DNA of 64,000 nucleotides from Acidovorax sp. FHTAMBA (GTDB taxonomy: Bacteria > Pseudomonadota > Gammaproteobacteria > Burkholderiales > Burkholderiaceae_C): the NCBI RefSeq assembly GCF_038958875.1, contig NZ_CP152407.1, forward strand, positions 3,727,501 to 3,791,500, given 5' to 3'. This document shows positions 42,473-49,983 of this stretch, in pieces. The translations under genes and the position numbers were made by a program. Numbering within the stretch: the stretch's first letter is position 1; each line of letters opens with the position of its first letter. The notes under the pieces were generated by a model that was given only the letters and a program-made list of their open reading frames with translations, did no database searches and was not told the DNA's origin.

Positions 42473-43201
42473 ATGCCAGGCCATGTTTTCAGCCATGCCG
42501 CCCTGTGCCTGAGCCTTGTGGTGCTTCCCGCTGCTGCGCAGGTGCTGCGCTGCACGGATACCCAGACCGGCAAGGTGACCTATACGGATGGAACCTGCGC
42601 CGGTGGCACCGCGGCGCGGGAGGTGGAAGCCCGCAAGAGCCCCGAAGAACTCCAGCAGGAGCGCGAGCTGGCTGCCGAGGCCCTGGAGCGCAAGCAGCAA
42701 CGCCTGGAGGCCGAAGCGCTTGCCGCTGAAACGCAGGCTCGGCGCAATGCCGAACGCGACCGGGCACGCGCCGCGCAGGCCGCCGCCAACGCACCCCAAC
42801 CGCAAGACTACGCGCGCTCGCCAGAATGCGCGCGCTCGCGGCGCAATTTTGATCTGGTGGCTGCGGGCCTGTCACGGTCTACCTATGACCAGGAGCTGCG
42901 GCTGGAGGCCGCCCAGCGCCAGATGGACCTGGACTGCCTGGGTCCGCAGGGCTATGCCGAAGTGGAGAAAAACCGCGCAGCCCAACCCCGTGTGGTGGTG
43001 GTGCCGCCATCGCGCCATCGGCCGCTTTTTCCCGATCCGTTCCCCCAGGCCGGCCCTGTGCAGCCCAAGCCGCGGCTCACCCAGTGCGGTGATTTCCGCT
43101 GTACCGACAACCTGGGCAACACCTACCCTCGTGTCGGCCCGGGACGGTTCCCCGGCCCCGGCGGCGTGTGCCGTTCCAACGGCGGCCAGGCCCCCTGCTG
43201 A
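42473..43201 (+). CDS. DUF4124-containing envelope protein
   Basis: The 242-residue protein has a signal peptide ending PAAAQ. The short DUF4124 segment follows (VLRCTDTQTGKVTYTDGTCAGG), a Cys-bounded motif found in many proteobacterial envelope proteins. A long charged coiled-coil-like part (EELQQERELAAEALERKQQR) leads to a Cys-containing C-terminus (TQCGDFRCTDNLGNTY, GGVCRSNGGQAPC). Four or more cysteines suggest disulfides in the periplasm. The role is unknown. It is co-directional with the lipoprotein gene just upstream. Confidence 0.85.
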   Translation: MPGHVFSHAALCLSLVVLPAAAQVLRCTDTQTGKVTYTDGTCAGGTAAREVEARKSPEELQQERELAAEALERKQQRLEAEALAAETQARRNAERDRARAAQAAANAPQPQDYARSPECARSRRNFDLVAAGLSRSTYDQELRLEAAQRQMDLDCLGPQGYAEVEKNRAAQPRVVVVPPSRHRPLFPDPFPQAGPVQPKPRLTQCGDFRCTDNLGNTYPRVGPGRFPGPGGVCRSNGGQAPC

Positions 43202-43237
43202 CCTGCAAGCCTTGGCCAAGGTGGGTAGGAAAGCGCA

Positions 43238-44182
43238 TCAGGTGCGCAGCCCCTCGGCCACGCTCGGGTAGCGCAACCGCACCCCCAGTTCCTGCTGCAT
43301 GCGGTGATTCTCCAGCCGGCGGGACTCGCTCATGAAGCTCAGCAGCATCAGCGGCAACTGGTCTTGCGCCGTGTTGCGCGGCACGCGGGGCGGGCGAGGC
43401 AGCCCGTACATGTCGGCCGCCAGGTCAAAGTAGTCGCCCATCTTCATGTGGGTCGAATCGCTGATGTTGTAGGCGCGTTGCGGGCGCGCCTTCCAGATCG
43501 CGGCCAGCAATGCGCGCGCCAGATCATCTGCATGGATGTGGTTCGTGAACACATCGTCCTCGGCCACCAGCACCGGTGTGCCACGGCGCAGGCGGGCCTC
43601 GGGCGTGCCCCCCTCGCGGTCGGGCGCATAGATGCCCGGGATGCGCAGCAGGCTCGCACGCACACCCGCGCGGCCGAGGTGACGCACGGCGCGCTCGGCA
43701 TTCACCCGGCGCTGGGCGCGTGGCGTGGCGGGCGCCAGGGGCCGTGTCTCCGGCACCCGGGCACCCTGGCAGTCGCCGTACACGCCACTGGTGGACGCAT
43801 AGACCAGCGATTGGGGCAGGCTGCGCTGGCGCAGTGCACGGGCCAGTGCCACGGTGCGGGGGTCCAGCCACCAGCGGCCACCTGCGGCCCCTTCCCCGGG
43901 GGGAGGTGCCAGGTGCAACACCCTTGTGGCCAGGCCGGCGAGGCGCCGCAAGGTGGTGGCATCGTCGAGGTTGCCCACCAGCGGGCGCACACCCAGCCGG
44001 CGCAAAGCATCTACCCGTCCGGGGGTCGATGTGAGGGCCAGCAGCTGCAGCCGCCCTGCACCGGGGCCGGTGTTCAGGTTGCGCGCAACGCGCTGGCCAA
44101 CGTCGCCACATCCCACGATCAAAAGGCGTTCGCGGCGAAAGCGCGCTGGCAGGGCGCCGAGGGGATTCTGGTTTGAAGGCAA
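43238..44182 (-). CDS. NAD(P)-binding SDR/epimerase-like protein (YeeZ-type)
   Basis: This atypical extended short-chain dehydrogenase has an N-terminal nucleotide-binding motif (ERLLIVGCGDVGQRVARNL), a NADP-like fold and a C-terminal part with FTNHIHADDLARALLAAI. A Y-x3-K motif of classical epimerases is replaced by a TSGVYGDC-type segment, which is common in the YeeZ group of unknown activity. The start is uncertain. The TTG at 44182 gives a normal N-terminus, while an ATG at 44227 would place it three bases from the start of the divergent gene. About 314 residues. Confidence 0.8.
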   Translation of the reverse strand: MPSNQNPLGALPARFRRERLLIVGCGDVGQRVARNLNTGPGAGRLQLLALTSTPGRVDALRRLGVRPLVGNLDDATTLRRLAGLATRVLHLAPPPGEGAAGGRWWLDPRTVALARALRQRSLPQSLVYASTSGVYGDCQGARVPETRPLAPATPRAQRRVNAERAVRHLGRAGVRASLLRIPGIYAPDREGGTPEARLRRGTPVLVAEDDVFTNHIHADDLARALLAAIWKARPQRAYNISDSTHMKMGDYFDLAADMYGLPRPPRVPRNTAQDQLPLMLLSFMSESRRLENHRMQQELGVRLRYPSVAEGLRT

Positions 44183-44230
44183 AATCAGGGCCGTTTGTTG
44201 ACTACAAGAGCCCTCAAGGATACCCATTCG

Positions 44231-45283
44231 ATGACCAGCGCAGAGACCGCTTTCCAGATCACCGTGCAGCCCAGCGGCCGCGCCTTCAGTGCCAACGCGG
44301 GCGAGGCCATTCTTGCGGCGGCCATCCGCAACGGCGTCGGCCTGCCCTATGGCTGCAAGGACGGCGCCTGCGGCTCCTGCAAGTGCAAAAAACTCAGCGG
44401 CGCCGTGCACCACGGCGAACACCAGTCCAAGGCCCTGACCGCCGACGAAGAGGCAGCGGGCCTGGTGCTGACGTGCTGCGCGCAGCCCCTGACCGACGTG
44501 GTGCTGGAATCGCGCCAGGTCACGGATGAGAGCGCCTATCCGATCAAGAAGATGCCGGTGCGCGTGGCTGCACTGGAGAAAAAGTCGCACGACGTGATGC
44601 AGGTGCGCCTGCAACTGCCGGCCGCCGATACCTTCCGGTACCACGCAGGCCAGTACATCGAATTCATCCTGCGTGACGGCGCCCGCCGTGCCTATTCGAT
44701 GGCCAACGCGCCCCACAAGCAGGCCGAGGCGCCGGGCGTGGAACTGCACATCCGCCACATGCCGGGCGGCAAGTTCACCGACCATGTGTTCGGCGCGATG
44801 AAGGAAAAAGAAATCCTGCGGGTCGAAGGCCCGTTCGGCAGCTTTTTCCTGCGCGAAGATTCCGACAAACCCATCGTGCTGCTGGCTTCAGGCACCGGTT
44901 TTGCGCCCATCAAGGCGCTGATCGAGCACATGCAATTCAAGGGCATAAGCCGCCCCACCGTGCTGTACTGGGGCGGCAGGCGCCCGACAGACCTTTATCT
45001 CAGCGACTGGATCGTCGCCCGCTCGGCACAGATGCCCCACCTTCGCTATGTGCCCGTGGTGTCGGATGCATTGCCCGAGGACGGCTGGACGGGCCGCACC
45101 GGCTTTGTGCACCAGGCCGTGCTGGACGACATTGCGGATCTTTCGGGCTACCAGGTGTACGCCTGCGGCGCGCCCATCGTGGTGGACTCTGCGCGCGACG
45201 CCTACAGCGCCCACCGCGGCCTGCCCCCCGAGGAGTTCTACGCCGATTCGTTCACCTCGGAGGCAGACAAACGCGGCGGCTGA
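44231..45283 (+). CDS. Ferredoxin-type 2Fe-2S / flavin reductase (CDP-6-deoxy-glucoseen-reductase-like)
   Basis: The 350-residue protein has an N-terminal plant-type ferredoxin domain with Cys 42, 47, 50 and 82 (GCKDGACGSCKC). An FAD-binding domain (RAYSMANAPH) and an NAD(P)H-binding domain (LLASGTGFAPIKALIEHM) follow. It should pass electrons from NAD(P)H to an acceptor. The group is often named CDP-6-deoxy-delta-3,4-glucoseen reductase, but without a sugar operon the true partner may be an oxygenase; the lone Rieske protein at 7.2 kb lacks a reductase. The start at 44231 is the conserved N-terminus. Confidence 0.9.
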   Translation: MTSAETAFQITVQPSGRAFSANAGEAILAAAIRNGVGLPYGCKDGACGSCKCKKLSGAVHHGEHQSKALTADEEAAGLVLTCCAQPLTDVVLESRQVTDESAYPIKKMPVRVAALEKKSHDVMQVRLQLPAADTFRYHAGQYIEFILRDGARRAYSMANAPHKQAEAPGVELHIRHMPGGKFTDHVFGAMKEKEILRVEGPFGSFFLREDSDKPIVLLASGTGFAPIKALIEHMQFKGISRPTVLYWGGRRPTDLYLSDWIVARSAQMPHLRYVPVVSDALPEDGWTGRTGFVHQAVLDDIADLSGYQVYACGAPIVVDSARDAYSAHRGLPPEEFYADSFTSEADKRGG

Positions 45284-45328
45284 AGCCCCGACGGCTTGCC
45301 CACCCCACCGCTCCCGCTCAAGGATGTG

Positions 45329-47518
45329 ATGGCACCCGTACCCGCGCCGGCCGCCGTTGTGTCCCTGCTCTCGCGGGCGCGCGCCAAGCTGCGCGGCACA
45401 CGACCGGTGCTTACCGTGTTGGGCGTGGCCATCCTGCTGGTGCTGGGTGCGGGCGAATGGGCCACGCGGGCCGAGATGGAAAACCAGTGGGACAACCTGC
45501 GCCGCTCTGCCGAGGTGCAGGCGCTGGCCCTGCGCGGCGTGGCCACGCGCTACAGCTACCTGCCATTCACCGCCGCGCAGCAGCCCGTGGTGAAAGACCT
45601 GCTGCGCAACCCCGACTCCGCACACATGCGCGAAGCCGCCAACGCCTACCTCCAGGCCGTCAACGCCCACGCAGGCTCCGACACGCTGTATGTGATGGAC
45701 GACAAGGGCCTCACCCTCGCCTCCAGCAACTGGAACACGCCCAGCAGCTTTCTGGGCCACAACTACAGCAACCGCCCCTATTTCCGGGACGCGCTGCAAG
45801 GCAAGGCCGGGCGCTTTTACGGTGTGGGCAAAACCACGGGCGCGCCCGGACTGTTCGCCTCCGGCCCCATCACGGACAGTGCTGGCAAGGTGATCGGCGT
45901 GGTGGCCGTCAAGGTGCGCATGGAGCCCATCGTGGACACCTGGGCGCAGCTGCGCGACCCGGTGTTCGTCACGGACGAACGGGGCATTGTCTTTCTGGGC
46001 TCCGAGGCATCCTGGCTGTACCGCGTGAGCAGGCCCCTCACACCGCAGGCGGTCGGGCAGGTGCAGCACGATGAGCAGTACGGGCCGCAGTGGATTCCGG
46101 CGGCCGTGCCGTGGGAGCTGGTGCAACGCCCCGACCAGCCCGGCTCCGAGCTGCGCATGCCTGGCAACGCACGCGAATACCTGGCGTTGGAGGAACCCCT
46201 GCCGGACCTTGGCTGGACCCTCACCCTGACGGCCGACAGCAGGGTGGTGGCGCTGGCCCGCCAGCAGGCCTGGGCGCTGGCAAGCCTGGCATCCGGCCTG
46301 CTGGTGCTGGGCGCCCTGTACTGGCAATTGCGCGAACGGCGGTTGCAGGAAAACCGCCAGGCCCGCGCGGAACTGGAGCAGCGCGTGCACGAACGCACCC
46401 ACGCGCTGCAGCAGGCGCAGGCGTTTCGGCAGTCGATGGAGGACTCGCTGCTGGTGGGCATGCGCGCCCGCGACCTGGAAGGCCGCATCGTCTACGTGAA
46501 CGCCGCCATGTGCGACATGGTGGGCTACACGGCCTCCGAGCTGATCGGGCGCCTCCCGCCGTACCCCTACTGGCACCCCGACGAACTGGAGCGGCACTGG
46601 CAGAACAGCGAGGCCGCACTGGCGGGCCAGGCAGCGCCGCAGGGCTTTGAATCGCGGCTGCGCCACCGCGACGGATCCGACGTGCACACCATGGTGTACA
46701 CCGCGCGGCTCATCGACGGCGACGGCCAGCACATTGGCTGGATGAGTTCGGTGGTGGACATTACCGCGCAGAAACGTGCCGAGGAACAGCAGCAGCAGCG
46801 CGAGGCGCAATTGCAGCGCGTGCAGCGCGTGATCACCGTGGGCGAGATGGCATCCACCCTGGCGCATGAGCTGAACCAGCCGCTGGCGGCCTTGGTCAAC
46901 TATGCGGCGGCGGCACGCTCGCTCGCGGCCCAGGGCAAGACCGATCTGCTGAACGACAGCCTCACCGCGCTGTCCAGCCAGGCGCTGCGCGCTGCCGACA
47001 TCGTCGGGCGCATTCGCCGCTGGGTGCGCCAGCACCCCGAGGCGCGCGAGCCCTGTGATCTCAATGCCACCGTGGACCAGTCCCTGGCCCTGCTGCTGCG
47101 CGCCGAGGCCCGGCGCCATGGCGTGGCGGTGCGGCTGGAGCTGGCGCCCGGCCCGCAACGCGTGAACGCAGACCGCGTGCTGCTCGAACAGGTGGTGCTG
47201 AACCTGGGCCTGAACGCCCTGCAAGCCATGCAGGCCCACGGCACGCCGCCCGCAGACCGGGAACTGCTCCTGCGCACCATCTCCGACGGACGTTTTGCCT
47301 GCCTGGAGGTGCTCGACCGCGGCCCCGGCCTGCCGCCGGAGATCGCGGAGCGGCTGTTCGAACCCTTCTTCACCACGCGCTCCGACGGACTGGGGCTGGG
47401 CCTGAACATCTGCCGCTCCATCGTCGAAAGCATGGGCGGCGAGCTGCGCGCACGCAACCGCGAGGGCGGCGGCGCGGTCTTTGAAATCCGGCTGCCCCAC
47501 CTGCCTTCCACACCATGA
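45329..47518 (+). CDS. Sensor histidine kinase with Cache-like and PAS domains
   Basis: The 729-residue membrane sensor has a first helix (LTVLGVAILLVLGAGEWA), a periplasmic part of about 260 residues with DctB/Cache-like blocks (NYSNRPYFRDALQGKAGRFYG, TGAPGLFASGPI) and a second helix near residue 320. A coiled coil, a PAS domain and a HisKA/HATPase core come next, with the phosphorylated His at about 513 in a TLAHELNQPLAAL block. The C-terminus shows N and G boxes, including LGLGLNICRSIVESMGG. AAGG five bases before the ATG at 45329 favours this start over an upstream TTG. It overlaps the response regulator gene by ATGA. The ligand is probably a carboxylate (inference). Confidence 0.92.
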   Translation: MAPVPAPAAVVSLLSRARAKLRGTRPVLTVLGVAILLVLGAGEWATRAEMENQWDNLRRSAEVQALALRGVATRYSYLPFTAAQQPVVKDLLRNPDSAHMREAANAYLQAVNAHAGSDTLYVMDDKGLTLASSNWNTPSSFLGHNYSNRPYFRDALQGKAGRFYGVGKTTGAPGLFASGPITDSAGKVIGVVAVKVRMEPIVDTWAQLRDPVFVTDERGIVFLGSEASWLYRVSRPLTPQAVGQVQHDEQYGPQWIPAAVPWELVQRPDQPGSELRMPGNAREYLALEEPLPDLGWTLTLTADSRVVALARQQAWALASLASGLLVLGALYWQLRERRLQENRQARAELEQRVHERTHALQQAQAFRQSMEDSLLVGMRARDLEGRIVYVNAAMCDMVGYTASELIGRLPPYPYWHPDELERHWQNSEAALAGQAAPQGFESRLRHRDGSDVHTMVYTARLIDGDGQHIGWMSSVVDITAQKRAEEQQQQREAQLQRVQRVITVGEMASTLAHELNQPLAALVNYAAAARSLAAQGKTDLLNDSLTALSSQALRAADIVGRIRRWVRQHPEAREPCDLNATVDQSLALLLRAEARRHGVAVRLELAPGPQRVNADRVLLEQVVLNLGLNALQAMQAHGTPPADRELLLRTISDGRFACLEVLDRGPGLPPEIAERLFEPFFTTRSDGLGLGLNICRSIVESMGGELRARNREGGGAVFEIRLPHLPSTP

Positions 47519-48186
47519 CCAACACCCCCGTTGCCACGATCGCCGCCCATGTCTATGTCGTGGACGACGACGAGGGCGTGCGCAACTCCCTGGCCGCCTT
47601 GCTGCTGGCCGGCGGGCACGCCCCTCGCACCTTTGCCAGCGGCCCCGAGTTTCTGGCCGGAGCCGACCTCGCACACCCCGGCTGCGTGTTGCTGGACCTG
47701 CGCATGGACGGCATGAGCGGCCTGCAGGTGTTTGATGCCATGCGCGAGCGCGACGCCGTGGTCAAGACGGTTTTCCTCTCGGCGCACGGCGAGCTCGCCT
47801 CGGCAGTCACCGCCGTCAAGCACGGCGCGGTGGACTGGCTCGAAAAGCCCTGCGACGAACAAACCCTGCTGGCTGCCGTGGCCCGCGCCGCCGAGCTCTC
47901 GCAGGTACAGGCCCACCGCAGCCAGCGCCAGCAGCTGTTGCGCGAGCGGTGGAGCAGCCTGAGCCCCCGCCAGCAGGAAGTGGCGCGGCTCCTGGCCACC
48001 GGCATGAGCAGCAAGGAGGCCGCCCGCGCCCTGACCCTGCGCGACCCGGACCGCCCCATCGATCCGCGCACGGTGGACACGCACCGCTCGGCCATCTTCC
48101 TCAAGCTGGACATCCGCAGCTCCCACGAACTCGGCCTGCTGGTGGAAGGCCTGGGCCTGTCCCAGCCCATGCCACGCGACACCTGA
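47515..48186 (+). CDS. FixJ-type response regulator with unusual LuxR helix-turn-helix
   Basis: The 223-residue regulator has an N-terminal receiver with DDDE, phosphoacceptor Asp at about 61 in CVLLDLRMDGMSG, and Lys in DWLEKPCDE. The C-terminal LuxR-type HTH begins SPRQQEVARLLATGMSSKEAA and carries TVDTHRSAIFLKL as the recognition part. Between the two helices there is an insertion of about eight residues (RDPDRPID) that standard domains lack. It overlaps the kinase gene, so the two form one two-component system. The Bug receptor gene just downstream is the likely target. Confidence 0.9.
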   Translation: MTNTPVATIAAHVYVVDDDEGVRNSLAALLLAGGHAPRTFASGPEFLAGADLAHPGCVLLDLRMDGMSGLQVFDAMRERDAVVKTVFLSAHGELASAVTAVKHGAVDWLEKPCDEQTLLAAVARAAELSQVQAHRSQRQQLLRERWSSLSPRQQEVARLLATGMSSKEAARALTLRDPDRPIDPRTVDTHRSAIFLKLDIRSSHELGLLVEGLGLSQPMPRDT

Positions 48187-48217
48187 AACGACGGGTCCAC
48201 CTGCCGTTCACAAGGTC

Positions 48218-48243
48218 TTCGTAAGCTTGCTTACGAATTTTTT
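48218..48243 (+). promoter_or_regulatory. Perfect inverted repeat with T run abutting the Bug gene
   Basis: TTCGTAAGC and GCTTACGAA pair with two bases between, followed at once by six T. It lies 31 bases after the regulator's stop codon and 6 bases before the next ATG. It could be a terminator of the two-component operon, an operator, or both. It takes the place of the expected ribosome binding site. Confidence 0.65.
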
Positions 48244-48248
48244 GCACA

Positions 48249-49247
48249 ATGGCGTCCATGAACCGCAGAAACCTCCTCTCCCTCGCCAGCGCCGCAGCCA
48301 CCGCAGCGGCCTTTTCCCTGTCGTCCACCGCGGCCTTTGCGCAGGACTCGGGCCAGCCGATCCGGCTGGTTGTGCCCTACGCCCCGGGCGGTCCCATCGA
48401 CGTGACGGCACGGGCGCTGGCCGAGCGGGTGCGCGACTCGCTGGGCACCGTGATCATCGAGAACAAGGGCGGCGCGGGCGGCAACATCGGCGCCGACTAC
48501 GTGGCCAAGGCCGCGCCGGACGGGCTGACCATTGGCATCGCCGCCACGGCCACGCATGCGGTCAACCCCTGGCTGTACGCCAGGATGCCCTATGACGCAG
48601 GCAAGGACTTCGCCGGCATCACGCAGATGGTGCGCGTACCCAATGTGCTGGTGATGAACGCCGCCAAGGCCGAGCAGCTCAAGATCAACACCGTGGCCGA
48701 CCTCATTGCCTATGCCAAGGCCAACCCTGCCAAGCTCAACTACGGCAGCGGCGGCAACGGCAGCGCGGGCCACCTGGCGGGCGAGATGTTCAAGCAGAAA
48801 GCCGGCATCTACGCCCTGCACATCCCCTACCGGGGTGCCAACCCGGCGCAGCTGGCGCTGCTGGCAGGCGAGGTGGACTTCAACATCGACAACCTGGCCG
48901 CCGCTGCGCCCAACATCCGCGCCGGCAAGCTCAAGGCCCTGGCCGTGACCTCGCTCGACGCCTCCCCGTCGCTGCCGGGCGTGCCCCCACTGTCCGCTTC
49001 GTTCAAGGGTTTCTCCATCGACACCTGGTGGGGCCTGGTGGCACCCGCAGCCACCCCCAAGCCGGTGATTGAAAAGCTGAACAAGGCGTTCGTGGCGGCA
49101 CTCAACGCCCCCGAAACCAAAACCCGCTTCGGCGCCCTGCTGGCTGAACCCGTGCCCACCACGCCGCAGCAGTTCGACAGCTTCATGGCCGCCGAACGCG
49201 CGAAGTACCAGCAGGTGGTGAAGGCCTCGGGTGCGAAGGTTGATTGA
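48249..49247 (+). CDS. Bug/TctC-family tripartite tricarboxylate transporter receptor
   Basis: The 332-residue periplasmic receptor has a twin-arginine-type signal (MNRRNLLSLASAAATAAA; an inner ATG at 48258 is equally likely as the start). The mature part has the family's conserved beta-alpha loop VVPYAPGGPIDVTARALAERV with the Asp that binds a carboxylate via water, plus ENKGGAGGNIGADYVAKAAPDG. Such receptors sense or deliver carboxylic acids. No TctA/TctB membrane genes are adjacent, as is usual for orphan Bug genes in Burkholderiales. The two-component genes directly upstream make it a plausible sensing partner or target. Confidence 0.93.
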   Translation: MASMNRRNLLSLASAAATAAAFSLSSTAAFAQDSGQPIRLVVPYAPGGPIDVTARALAERVRDSLGTVIIENKGGAGGNIGADYVAKAAPDGLTIGIAATATHAVNPWLYARMPYDAGKDFAGITQMVRVPNVLVMNAAKAEQLKINTVADLIAYAKANPAKLNYGSGGNGSAGHLAGEMFKQKAGIYALHIPYRGANPAQLALLAGEVDFNIDNLAAAAPNIRAGKLKALAVTSLDASPSLPGVPPLSASFKGFSIDTWWGLVAPAATPKPVIEKLNKAFVAALNAPETKTRFGALLAEPVPTTPQQFDSFMAAERAKYQQVVKASGAKVD

Positions 49248-49320
49248 CCCCTGGGCGGCTGCGCCGCTTCCCCCAAGGGCGACGCCCCCGGTGCGGCGGG
49301 GCGGCCCTTGCACGGGGGGA
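49246..49320 (+). repeat. Dispersed GC-rich repeat, family B, copy 2
   Basis: CCCCTGGGCGGCTGCGCCGC, CTTCCCCCAAGGG, CGACGCCCCC and GGCGGGGCGGCCC follow the same order as the element between hemX and hemY. It lies directly after the Bug gene and may be a terminator or processing site. Confidence 0.6.
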
Positions 49321-49394
49321 CTGGCGTTGGGCCGCACCGGTTTCAAACGGTGCGGGTGAGCCCGGCGCGTGGGGAACGATTTTCAAGTGTTTTT

Positions 49395-49430
49395 AGCCTC
49401 CAGCGCTTGTCCATCAAGCGCTAGCAGCTC
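49395..49430 (+). repeat. Dispersed palindromic repeat, family A, copy 12
   Basis: AGCCTCCAGCGCTTG, spacer, CAAGCGCTAGCAGCTCC, then TTTTT. It lies between the converging Bug gene and folK. Confidence 0.72.
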
Positions 49431-49452
49431 CTTTTTCAGGAGCAAATCACCG

Positions 49453-49983
49453 TCAATCCACGCGATCCACCCTATCCGCCCAGCTCGGCCCTTGCAGCCG
49501 CTGGATGTCCTGCGACGCCACCGCCTGCAGCCACGCGGCCTCCACGCGTTCTGGTGCCAGGTCGGCAAGCGGGCGCAGCACAAACGCACGCTCGGCCATG
49601 CGGGGGTGGGGCACGGTGAGTGCCGGGCTGTCAATGATCTGGCCGCCAAACCACAGAATGTCCAGGTCCAGCGTGCGCGGGGCGTTGCGGTAGGGGCGCT
49701 CGCGCCCGGCGCCAAGTTCTATGGCTTGCAACGCAGCCAGCAGGGCCTGGGGGGTCAGCGTGGTAGCCAGCTCGGCCACGGCGTTGAGGTAGTCCGGCCC
49801 GCCGGCATCCAACGGTGCGCTGCCATAAAGGGGCGACACCCGCATCACGCGCGTGCCTGGCAACCGTCCGATGGCCGCCAGCGCAGTGCGCAACGCCGTT
49901 TCACGCTCGCCCAGGTTGGCGCCCAGTCCCACATAGACCGGCGCGGGCCGTTCGCCGTGCTTTTCGGGACCTGGCAGGTTCAC
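49453..49983 (-). CDS. folK: 2-amino-4-hydroxy-6-hydroxymethyldihydropteridine pyrophosphokinase
   Basis: This enzyme transfers pyrophosphate from ATP to the pterin precursor of folate. The 176-residue product has the GLGANLGERETAL N-terminal motif and the metal-binding RTLDLDILWFGG block, with HPRMAERAFVLRPLADLAPE near the C-terminus. The start is a GTG at 49983 whose last bases overlap the pcnB stop (GTGA), so translation is coupled. pcnB-folK is a well-known proteobacterial pairing. Confidence 0.95.
   Translation of the reverse strand: MNLPGPEKHGERPAPVYVGLGANLGERETALRTALAAIGRLPGTRVMRVSPLYGSAPLDAGGPDYLNAVAELATTLTPQALLAALQAIELGAGRERPYRNAPRTLDLDILWFGGQIIDSPALTVPHPRMAERAFVLRPLADLAPERVEAAWLQAVASQDIQRLQGPSWADRVDRVD

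Noticed and set aside
44888..47674. A 928-codon frame antisense to the sensor kinase
   Set aside because: It lies opposite well-conserved kinase domains and shows no recognisable domain of its own.
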